DNA of 64,000 bases from Paragordius varius (Eukaryota; Nematomorpha): the NCBI GenBank assembly GCA_964247055.1, contig OZ176051.1:3472001-3536000 (forward strand). Reading direction: 5' to 3'. Below, in pieces: positions 1 to 12,900 of the stretch. Numbering within the stretch: the stretch's first letter is position 1; every line of letters begins with the position of its first letter. Position numbers and translations under genes: made by a program. Below the pieces are notes generated by a model that had not been told where the DNA came from, did not search any database, and was given only the letters and a program-made list of their open reading frames with translations.

Positions 1-880
1 ACTTTAGACGCTTATACTTAAAGATTTGCCATCATAATTTTATAAACCTGGATTCCAATATAAAACCGGTTCTAAAAGAATTCTTACAAAGGTTAACTCG
101 TTCCGTTCCTGTTCTTTACATTTTTTAGGTTCCAGAACCGATTTTTTAAAAATTGGAACATGTTTCAAAACAGTTCTTAAAATTTTAAAACTCTTCTTCC
201 CGTTCTCTCGTGGAACAACGGCTCTAGTTCCAAGTCCCGAAATAAACATTTTTTAATTTAAGAAGCAATTAATATTCATTTAAACATATAGTTTAATTAT
301 TGACCGTAGTAATTGAATGACATGGTTCAATTAAGATGGTATTAAAAAATTTTATTAAAAATAATTATAATCTCATCCGGTTTGAAGTGCTCGAGGTTTT
401 TCCGTATCCAAAAATTTCTGAAGCATATCAGTGGTTTCGGCAAGGGCTGTCCTTTTTGAATTGGTTAACATTTCATGTTCTGAGCCTCGATTTTTGTTTA
501 AATTTTCGGTTCTATCAATCTCGAGACCCTGTCACGCATTTGATTAAATTAAAAAATTTTACAGTAAAATGTTAAAAATAAAATATATAAATATAATTAT
601 ATCTGGTTTAATCTTAACTTTGTGAAAAACAGATGATAGACTAATGTATCCAATTATTTTTACTTGTATTTCCAAATATTTTTCTCCAACAAGTTTCCAA
701 TCCACAACATCACTTAAGGGTCTGTTTGTGGATAAACCTTTCCTTTGTGATCCGTTTGGACTTGAAAACTTAAATATGGGGTAAAAAACTATGAAATGTA
801 ATCATAACATGCGCTAAAAGCTATGAAAGAGAAAAGGATTCTAAAACATTAAAAATATAGGATTATCATTTTATACTTTG
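1..880. other. Unassigned AT-rich sequence downstream of nompC
   Basis: No exon with a recognisable product is seen on either strand. Positions 40-245 hold a stretch rich in GGAAC/GTTCC words, for example around 60-75, 120-160 and 215-235, which reads like a decayed dispersed repeat rather than a gene. Two open frames of 69 and 79 codons cross this part but match nothing I recognise. The 3' end of the nompC transcript probably lies near 880-1000. Confidence 0.4.
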
Positions 881-999
881 ACACTATAAAATTATAATTA
901 AATTCCGGCAAAATGGCCATAAATTATTTGAAAAAATAACCTTTTCACGTTGTATAAAACCACTAGAGAACACAGATGAGTCGCCTCCAACAGGTTGCA

Positions 1000-3900
1000 A
1001 TTTACCACTTGGAAAACATTGCAGCTTTTCTTCCTCGTTTAAAAAAGCTTCTTTTGATAACGAGAATATCCCAACTAAAAACAAAAAAAATATTTGGACA
1101 TGATAAGGTAAGATAGCTTCGTTTACCTAAAAATGTTCACGAAACTTTTTTAAACTTTATCTAAGTAATGAGTTTTAAAAGCTTATTGTATACAGAATAT
1201 AATTTCAAACTAACATCCGTATCGATAAAGGAGCTTGAAAAAGACCCATGATTTTGTGAATAAATTGATAGGGGATGGGGCTGGTGGCTGTTTTTCGGTA
1301 TTAATTATGAGTTGTCCTCTACCATACTTCCATTCTAAATCTGATTCTTCCTAAAATAATAATTGAATATATTTGTTATTCATGTTTACCATTAATAAAT
1401 TTATTTATGATAATTTCCCTAAAATCAAGAGATGAAAATTAAATTTCGCCGATAGCAGTTATCGATCTCAGACTTCCAACTATTGCCACGGAGTTATATT
1501 CAGTGTTTTTAACAAAAAAATTATTTTTAATCATTAATTTAAAAATTTTCCCATTTATTTTGCAATAATAGTGCAGACTATGCCAAAATTATATATTAGA
1601 ACCAACCATAAGTTAATTTAGAACATATAAAAACGAATAAATGCGAAAATAATAAGTAAGCAAATATGTGATTTTCATCATTTTAAAACTTTAAAAGTTT
1701 GCGATTAGTTTCTAAAGTTTATATGGATATATTGTTATAATGAGTCCTAATTAGAGTAGGATTTGACTTATGAAATCATTCATGAGTGAATTGAATGCCA
1801 CCTCTCCTAAAAAACTCGGTCTATAAATCATTTTTGTATCTCATTAATTTGCTATCAAACGCTGTTAAAGATTGGTTGATTTTGTTTGTTTAGTTCCAAC
1901 ATATATTTTTCTGATATTAATATTTACTGGTGTCACCAAGTATGATTGCATTCAAAAGCTATCAAGACCGGTTTTTTAATATTAACTGGCCAAAATCCTT
2001 ACATTAAACCAAATATTCACCTTTTACCATTTGTATTTGTTATTGGCTAATCAGGAAGAAAAGCTGCACTGATTATGAAAGATCTACCAGTATTATAATT
2101 TTAAGAAGTTTTATTGCAAACACGCCTTAAATGTTCGCATAAATGCATCCGTATTAATCATTACAAAGAAAGGATTGAATCAAGTGTTCCATATTTAATT
2201 ATCAGTTTTTTATAAAAATTGACCTTGATTAAAAATATGTTTATTTATTTTCAAATACCCTCTGTAATAATTTATTGACATACCAATTTTATATGATGAT
2301 TTTTAACAAATTACCTGTATAGTTTCATACGTATAACTTAACATGGCTATAAGCAAGTTGAGCAATACTATGAAAGTCACCATTAAAAATATTCCAAAAA
2401 CTAGTTTTGACCAAACAAAGCTGTATGCAGGTGTTTGATTTTGTACAGGGAACATGTCGGGGGACACGAGTCCAAACAGTGAGAAAAACAAAAGCTCAAA
2501 ACTTTGAATGGGATTCAGAAAATTGGTTTTGTATATTTCTGTTATAGAAAACTATATGTTTCATCAACTGTAAATATTAAAATTAAGCGTGAGTTTCAAT
2601 GATTTATAACAAACTTTTTTTAATTATTAAAATATATGATAAAAAATTAATATCAGTTAAACACATATAATAATGTCAAATATGAATAAAACAATGACAC
2701 TGTATGGTTTTAAATATCTCTAACTTTAGTTTAGTATGGTGATAACTTAAATTAATTTTAACAAATCAGTTTTTAAACCTTCTCCGACTGCATTAGTCCG
2801 AGTTTTTAAGGGCATCATGGGTACATAAATGGTTGTAAACGCAAAAGAAAATCCAACCAAAAATAAGGCTAACACTATGAGAAATCTAGACATATCCGTT
2901 ATTAATTCACGTATCACAACAGCCCAGGGCCCAAACAAATCATCAAAACTGTAAAATGAAGGTAAAAAAGTGTTGACCAAATTAGTTTAATTAGATACTC
3001 AAAGGGTAGAAATAGTTATTAAAATCTCTATATTATTCTATAAAAAAAGATTAGTTTTACCTTAAGAATTCCAAGAATTGAATGAAAGCCATGACCAAAG
3101 CAATCGCAAACAATTGATTTCGTGTATATAATACTATTAATCTGGCCCTTCCTTGGAAAAAAATTCCCATAAAATGTACAAAGATGGCTACTCCGCACAC
3201 AAGTAATATTAAAATTTTAAGCCAACCTATATGTGAAAATAAAATTTAAAAGTTATTTTTATTTAAACAATTTTTCAAACCTAATCCAACGATTTGGTTG
3301 CGGGAAAACAATTCTTGAACAAAATTTCCCAGAATCCAAATCAAAAGAAGCCATTCATTCCAATGTGGTATTAACGAAGTTGATTGCCAGGCCTGATAGA
3401 TTTGAAAAGCAGTTACGGATAACAGGAGCAAACAAAATATTACGTGGGAACCTAGGTAGCATATAAACTAATCTCAGTATGGTATATACAAATTACAATA
3501 TGTGTATGTGGTTATATGAGAAACAATTCAAATAAAAGAAAGTATACTTTGATGATGGGATTGCGATTAAAACGATAGCAACAGGGGAGACTTAGACTTA
3601 TCCAGAGGGGTGGAAATATGAGCATACCTATGAATAGCAGAACGAAATAGTACCAAGGCCAATCAGCAAGCGTGTCAACCCATAATTGGGAAAGCCAAAT
3701 TTGTATAGAAGGGTGACTGGTTAGGGTTTTGAGTTCGTTTTGAAGGATTAAATTAATTAATTGCCGCTGTCCTGTGTGATCTGAAGCCCGAAGGAGGGAG
3801 CGCGCCCCACCTGGAGCCAATTCAACCGCTAATGAAGTTAACTCATAAGCCATGGCTTCACAATACGTTCCGGTTAAATTTAATTCACGGGCCCTTTCTT

Positions 3901-6900
3901 TGTTACGGGCCGCTGTGTCGTTAAATCTATTGATATATAAGATTGTATGGTTATAGTTTATAGATTTAATAATGCATAAGACTTAAAAGCATGTAGGATT
4001 TATTTGAAGTAGAGAATTTGAAGTAGCTGTCACTGTATCTTAATTGGTCTTTTAAGCTCATTATCATGCTTTTTTCCGATTTTTATATCATATATTTCAT
4101 GATAGAGCCATCGAAAATTGCTTATAACTTTCACGAAATAACTCGTTAGTGATTTATAAGCCATCATAATGAGTTAAAACCAATACAAAACGTATTTAAT
4201 CATATTTTCTATGTATAAATCTAAAAGTGGAATTAAATAACAAAAAAATTTAATTTAATTTTTAGATTTAAATAATAAGCCACATATTTTTCCCACGATT
4301 GGGGTCATTTATGCCGGTTGTGCAAATCGAAAAATTATACCTTTTGGCCAAGACAACGGCAACTTCTATGGGTGCAGGTGAATTTAGCACATATTCAACA
4401 ATGTTACGATTGTTGTAAAAGCGGCCACACACCATCATGTCAAATATGAAGTTTTGTTCCATTAACAATTCGAAGATGGGATGTTCCTTTTTAACCAAAA
4501 AACTAAACACGGATATGTGGTTATTTGCTTGTGCCAATGTCAATGGGATGTCACCAGAGCTCGTTTGTGCGAGGGGTGACGCACTGGCCTGGATTAATTT
4601 TCTTACAATTTCCAGGTAACCGGCTTTTGAGGCGAAATGCAATGGTGTCCATGAATTCTGAATATTTACGGTTTGAAACATATTTATTTCATAATGGTCA
4701 CATTTTATCTGTTAATAAAACAGTGATAGAATACATACATTATCCCGGCTATCGACTTGTGCACCTTGACTGAGTAAAAGAGACACCATATCAGTTTGCC
4801 CATTGTAAGCAGCAATATGAAGAGGAGTTCGCCCCCTTTTATCCTTGGTTTGAAGTTGAAGGGCTGATTTTGAAATGAGTATACTAGCAACGCTTGTGTG
4901 CCCACCCAACGCGGCATAATGCAATGGAATGTAACCCATCAATTGCGAGGGTGAATTAACTTCCACCCCAGGCGAATTTAATAGTAACCGAACGATGCTT
5001 TCATGACCATATTGGGCAGCAAAGTGTAAAGGAGTTAATCCATACTTTTGGTTTTTTTATTTAAAAAATGATTATGTTAAATAACTAGAGTGAATCGCTT
5101 TTTAAAATTTTCGGAGTAGTTTTTAAATTCCAAATTTTTATAATTAATTGGTTAGATAATGTTTATAGTATTTAAATTTTTTGCATGTATGTGAAGCGAA
5201 CAATCTATACCATTTACAATTTAAATTCACCCTCGAACAATTCAAATCACCTTATCTTTCTTAAGATTAACAATTACCTATATTTTAATATATTTTTGAG
5301 AATAAAAATTTTGTTTTATTCAAAATAATACTGAAAAAATAATAAACTATGCCATAAAGATATATTTCATATTAATAATGAGTTTGATTATTTCGAAAAC
5401 ACATAATTTATTTTTAGGTTGAATTTGATCTGTAAATGGTATATAAATTTAGATAATTTTATATTTTATGTCAAATTGTGTCTCAAATCATTGCCGTACC
5501 TTGCCTTTGGCGTTATAAAACAATTTAAAAAAAATAAATTAATATTTCTCATTACAGAAAAACAACTCCATATAGTGGTACTACATATTTTGCAATCAAA
5601 TTAAAAAACGATAACTTAAATAGAGTTAATGATGGTAAAACATAAACATCAATCTTATCCCTGGATGTCCTATTGTGGTTAGCTATATCAGTCGTTAATT
5701 CTGATTTAATAGTTGCAGGAATTTTTTCTAGCATTTCTCTAACAAATTCGACTTTGCCTGATCTAGCAGCCACATGTAAAGGGTTTAAACCCGATTTCGA
5801 ACTCACAACTGAGGACATGGCAGGGGAAAAGGCTAATATTGCTTTAAGCACAGACGTTTGTCCAGATTGTGCAGCCAACTGTAATGCATTGTATCCATTC
5901 TACACCACAATAAATAGTTATTATAAATCCAAAAAAAGATGTAAAATTAAAACTGAGAAAATGTGGCTTTGTAAAAATTATACTTTATCCTCCTGAGTGG
6001 GTAGTGCGCCAGCTTCCAATAAAATCCTAACTATGTTAATGTGTCCGCCCTGTGCCGCTAACTGCAATGGGGTTGACATTAACTCCTAAAATAAGGATTT
6101 GAATAACATTTTTATTAAATTAAAAAAAATATTAGTTTTAAATATTTACCTGATTAATTTGCATTACAGAGTCTGGATTATATTTCATGAGTGTTCGAAT
6201 AACGTCAAGGTTTCCCTTCATAGCTGCAATATGAGCACATGTATTGCCATTCTTAAGAAATTTATATTTTTACAATTTAAGGTTTTTATATAAAATGATT
6301 GATATTATAATAATAATTGGTATTGTATTACACAAAATACTCTATTTATAATCCTATATCATTTGATAACCAAAAGCTTCATATAATAAATATCAAAAAT
6401 AAATGCGGTCGGCAATCTAAAAAAAGTTTCATTTTTCTGATATTAACTAAAATCAAAAAAATCTCATTCTTTGTCGCACATTTGGTCGAATAAAATTGAA
6501 TACAAGCATGATTGATATTTCTTTAAAAATTGGTAATTATTTTGCTTGTGTATATATCTCTTTTCATTCTGAATTTTTATATTGAGATCTAAAATATCGA
6601 AGAATTTGGTTTTAACATCCATTCATGTAATACGATAAATTTCAAATGAGTTATAAACATTCGTAAAAATATTATCATTATAAAAGTTTTATGAACCATT
6701 GTAAGTATGGTTGCCATATCAGGGTATTGACTCAAAAAAATCTCAATAACTTCACAATGATTATTTTCGGCCGCAAGATGTAAAGGGGCGTATCCATTTG
6801 AATCAAACGTAAAAGGATCGGCAGAGTATGTGAGTAATGTTTTGCACACTTTCACTTGCCCAGTTTGAGCTGCCAAATGTAGGGGTGTCTTTTTGTTCTA

Positions 6901-9900
6901 TAAATTGGTAAATGACCATGTGTTAAAAATTAATCTGAAGTGAGGGAAAACTGTAATGCATATTTTGTAAGCCAAATTTTTTACAATAGAAAGAGTTAAA
7001 CTAAAAACCTTTACAAGCTAAGAATCTGTTTAATAATAATCAAAACAGCAGCCATATACCAGATTAAAGTAGATTTGAATATATGCAAATTACAAAAATT
7101 GAAATAAATTAATTAGATAATGTCTAAGTTTAATTATGCTATTCTCATACAGTTGATATCCACATGAATATCACCATATAAAATACATATTAGTCCACAT
7201 ACTAGAGATCCGGTGGAGACGTTAGCCCCGTACTGCTCAATGAGTTTTTTGGATAAGGTGTCATAACCATTTAGGGCTGCCAAATGTAGGGGTGTAATGC
7301 CTAGTTTGGATTTAACGTTGACATAAGCCTTGTTAGCTACCAAAAGGTCGACAATGTCTTCGTGTCCGTTTTCACAGGCTAAGTGAAGAGCTGCTTTACC
7401 TTGCTAACAAGAGCATACGTGTGAAAAGCATTAACTTTGATTTGAATAAAATGTATACAATATTTTTATTGGTATGACCATGAGTGACCGTATTTATGAG
7501 CGATTACTTATTATTTAGTCATCCGTCTTATACCTACCCTAACTATAGGCAAAACCTAAAATTTAGATCGAATTTTGTAATACAGTGTTATTTAATTTTA
7601 TTAATAATTCCCCTAATAACTACATTCTAAGGATACGGAACTTATCAAAAACGAAATTAATCAATCCAATTTCGTGTTTAATAGTACTAATAACATTGAT
7701 AATGACAAATTAAGAATGGATAAATTTTAAATTTAATATTTATACCTAAGATTGTTAAATTAAAATCACTTGATAAACACAAGTTTAAATTATAATTATT
7801 TATGTAAGCGACCAAGTGACGGCAAAGGATGCATTATAACCGATCAGACCTCACTCTAAATCGAACACACCACTTCATTTGAAATAAGCATGATTTGGAT
7901 AAATATGTAATTACTTCATCAAATACATCCACACGAGCTTGATACTTTAATAAAAGTTGGACAGCTTTCAAACTTCCGTATTCGCTTGCAACCAATAAGG
8001 GACTCCATCCCGCCTTATCTTGCAAATTTACAATAGCTGATATCTTTTCAGACGGTATGCTACGTAACATAATTGCAAGAGCTTCCGAGTTCCCGGCTTT
8101 GGCACAGTAATGCAGGGGTGTTTCTCTTAACTGCATATTGATATCATTAATTAAAAATAAAAACTGTTTTTCATATGTACTTTAGCCAAACGCACTCTAA
8201 AGACTATAAACATTTTAAAAAGTTAATAATTAATCAGGTGTTGCAAAAGTCAATCGATTGCTTTTTTCTATACAAGTTTTACTTTAATTGTAGTTTTATT
8301 AACATCGGCTCCATAGGCTAAAAGCGACTCCACGATATCAGTTTCTTCGTTTAAATGATGAGAGACCGTGTTTGTTAATTGTGCGGCTTTGTGAAGAACG
8401 GTTTCTCCTTCCTATACACAAAAAATAATATTTGATCGTATAAAAATATATCCAATTAATATCAAAAGAAAGAAATATTACTAAATTTGGGTAGTTAACA
8501 TATTTGATGGCATTCCCTTTCCCATCTCTGTGGGAAACTGTTTGAAGAATTAATTTAACGATGTCAGCATGACAAGCCATAACAGCAAAATGGAGGGCAG
8601 TTTCTTTATCCTATATACACACAATAATTAATTTAAGGGAAAAGTGAGCCATTTAGTATCTTTAATAATCTTTAACTAATTTTACCTTGTTTATAGCATA
8701 AACATCCACTTGTTCCTGGAGTAATAAATTAATTATCTTAATATTCCCAAATTTCGCTGCTATCTGTAAGGCTGTTTCATTATTCTAGAGGAGTAATATA
8801 AGTATTATATTACGAGAAAAAAGGGTGAATACATTTTGAAAATTTAACATACAATAATATAAAAGCACAACCTTATTTTATATTCTCTCTTTTTCAGTAT
8901 TATACCGTTATATTCAAATTTAATATATTTTATATATAAAATTTTATACATCGGCATTTACGATCCTAGCCCCAAACTCAAAATTTAGATCTGGAGCCCT
9001 AAAACTATCGTATGCTAAAAAATTCTAGAAAATCTTTATGAACCCCTAATATTGTTAGAGGAAAAGATATTACAAAATAAGCTTTAATACCAATTGTGTA
9101 GCATCAACGTTTGCTCCACTTTTTATCAAAAGTTCAGCACATCTTTCTTCATCTGGCAATTGCGAAACCATGTGTAAAGCCGTTTCCATATTCTGAATTA
9201 TAAATAGGCGTAATTAAGATTAATTTATCCTTTTTTACTTAAAAAGGGTTAAATTTGATAAAAATCAAACTATCTGATACACAACCTAAATAATGTTCTG
9301 TTATTATAGGCAAAAAACATTTTCTGAATTTTTTATGTTTGTTAAATAATGTTTTAAACTAGATAACTGGGATTAAACTTCCACAAACTATTTATAAAAA
9401 ATCTTAACGGGCACTAGGCGTCAGTAGTGAAACGATAGTCCCGCGAAGGAAAAAGGTTATATTTGATTTTTTCTGTGTTTTTTATTTAGTCCTACTGCGC
9501 ATTATTATAGTTTGGTTGGCCAACACAAAACCTTATAATGATATTATTGATGCGTTTCGTTTATTAACACTCCAATACCTTTTGAGGTAGCTTTTATATC
9601 CCAGAGCGATTTGAAATGTCAACATATTAAAAAGTATTTAAGGTAATAAGCCGATTTAAAAATTTGCTTCTTTAGCCTTTTAGGCGCATTATACAAAGAA
9701 ATTTTTTGAAAAAAACGTAAAATTGTAAAAAAAACCTCATCTCAAAATATATTTTTTTTAAATCGTCTATGCAACAGGCAAATAAAAGTATATAGTTAGA
9801 AAATGGAAATTGACTAACTTTAAGGAGCTATCAAACTGGATATATTTTGATATTAATATCAGCTGTTCGTTTCAATCGTGTTTTGGAGCTATTTTAATTT

Positions 9901-12900
9901 AAGACTCTAGAAGTCACTAAACTATAAAAAACATAAGCTTTTTATTTAATACATGAGAAAAATGTTTGATAATTAAATTTAAATAAAATAACTTTCAAAA
10001 CTGTAGTTAATTTAGATTATTTAGAAAATTATGCCCTGAGATATAAAACTACCAAAAAATTTAAATCAGGACAAAAAAGTGAACAGATAAAGGTGAAGTG
10101 CTAATTTAAATAAAAAATATATTCAAATAAATGGATTAAAAGAGTATTATAATAATTTACATTGTTGTAACATATGTAAAGTTGAACAAAATTTCTTTCG
10201 AATCATCCACTAATGTAATATTTCAATTTTTACGGCAGCCTATCTTTGCTATCATAAAATATTGCATAGAATAATTTTATTTTGTATTGGTGTAAACCTT
10301 TTTGGCGTTCAAATTATATTGATTTGTAATGAATAAAATGAAATTGTAAAAAACAGCAAAAAGAATAATATTAAAACAAATTTTAACAAAACGCACCTTG
10401 CCTCCTTTAAGATCAACCTGAGCCCCATAACCCAGGAGTACTAAAATAACAGAGGGTTTATTGTACATGACTGCAATATGAAGGGCTGAGAACCGGTCCT
10501 TAGTGAGTGCGTCCACATTTACAGAATTCTGTAGCAAAAGTTTTACCATTTCAGTTTGTCCTCTTCGTGCGGCTGAATGTAGAGCTATAGCTCCATACTT
10601 TAGCAGAAACATAAATTAGGGTAAAATAAAAAATAGTAAATTTATATATCCTTATATGATCAAATTTGGTTATGCTATGGTTTATACCAAGGGTGTCCAA
10701 CACAAATGGCTTTGCCGGCCGCATTTGAAATATATATTGGCATTTATATATAATTTATAAGATTTCAAACATATGATTGTAATATGCCAACGCAATATTA
10801 CAATTTTTTTTGCCAATTGAATAGACTAATTTAGAAATTATTTTAAGAAATATCAATTTTGCTACGATTTTGTGCGCATATTTTTGCAAATTAAGAATTT
10901 CCAAATTTTTTGCGGGTCGCATATTGAACACTCCTGGTTTTTGCTGACAAATATAAAATTATGCCGAAATCGATATAAGCCATACGAAATTAATATGCTT
11001 AATGTTAAAAAGACGTTAATAGGTACAATTTTAGCATAAATAAGGTTTTATTGCAAGATCAGTTAATTTAATATGGTGGATAGATGGGTCAGTCTTTGGT
11101 TGTTAAATTAATTAAAATTATTTATTTTCCAATTTTATGCCCAGATTAAATTCAAAGTTTGGGGGCAAATAGCTAAAACTAATAAATTATCAATACAAAT
11201 TCATAATCATTTCACTCTTATAAGTAGATTTTTTTACGTTTGTGAATGAAAACCTTATTTGGCATTAGAAGAGGGACTCCCTTCTTAATAAACAACTTTG
11301 CCGTTTCAGGTTGACCACTGAGTGCTGCTATATGTACCAAAGTACTACCATCATCAGTCCTGGCATTGAGACTTGAATGAAATTTATCAATCAAAATATC
11401 GACAATTTCTGTGTTTCCTCGTTCTGTGGCTATATGCAAGGGTGTTCGGTCAAACTGTTTTTCAAAGTAAATACTTGAAATTTTATAATCTACAAAATGG
11501 ATTTTACAGAAATGGACGGTCATAATTATTAAAGGGTGAAAATTACTATGTATCGATTCCCATTTATTTCCGTATCATATATTAAAATTATATATTATTT
11601 AAATATATTTTACTTTTGAAGCATATGCTACATTTAAATAAAGATTAAATTAAAAAAATATTTTGGTAAATTCTTTCAAAAGTAATTTTATTTTAAAAAT
11701 ACAAAGATCAATGGGATCAAATATAATGGGATAAATATTTGTATAGATAAGTGTGAGTCCGAAAATAGTAACCCTGTTTAGAAAGGGATATGGATTTTAG
11801 ATACGTCTACTTGTTTAAAAAACCAAACTACTTTATGCAAAAAACAAACACTAAATTAATATTTGTAATCATTTGATAATTATTCTATATTTTTGGTAAG
11901 GAGGCGGCCTACTTTGTCCATAATATTTGGATTGGCGCGGAATTCATATAAAATTTCAACTATTTGCGCCTCTCTTTCCCATGCCGCTATATGCAGTGGT
12001 GTATGGCCTTCATTCTAAATATGTGTAAGTTTTTGCAAAATTATACTATAAAGTATAAACAAACATTAATCAAACAGCATTTTACAGTCCTATTTATGAA
12101 TAAATTAAGCCAAAATTTGAATATTCCTAACTTAGATTATTAATCCGGAAATCGCGTAACAATCTCATTGAAAATGATTAGTGTGGAAAATCTAATTTTT
12201 TATAGCGTTTTTTTCTCATGAATGTATGTGAATAAAAATGATTAAGATATATATAAATACGTACATTTTGCATATCGATGGGAGCTCCGGCCTCCAAAAA
12301 TAATTTTGCTAAATTGATATCTTTTTTACGGCACGCAAGGTGTAACACTGTGTCACCCGTATCCTATTTATAAAAAAACTATATAACTTAATTTAATCTG
12401 CATTACATGAAAACTAAAGACTATTCTCCTTTTAATTACCAGCAAATTTAAAAACAGATTAAAAAAGTATTTATGATTTGCATCGCTGTAGTGACATTAA
12501 AAGTCGTTTAGCCTTAAAAAATTGAATATGTTTTTTTCTAGTGGCATTTTATATTATGTAGTTCAAATATATATGATTTTTTCCATTATTTGTCCTTATA
12601 GGAAGATATTTTTTGTAAATAATTTGATTTACAATTAAAAAACTAATTGTAATTTATACCAAAAATATTTTATATCTGTATATAGTCTTTCACCATACTA
12701 TAACATATTTAGGGTGTTTTATATAGATCGATCAAACACATTTTGAATAATTTGAAAGCGGCATATAACCAATTTTCTCCACACTGATTTTAATCTTAAT
12801 TAAAAAAATGAAATAACCCTTTTAGCATATCGCAATTGTAATTTTGTTTGGGCATTCAACAACTCCCTACATACTACAAGATTATTATTATCTGTGGCTA

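Noticed and set aside
3233-3466. Plus-strand frame over the NompC S1-S2 exon
   Set aside because: Antisense shadow of a well supported exon.
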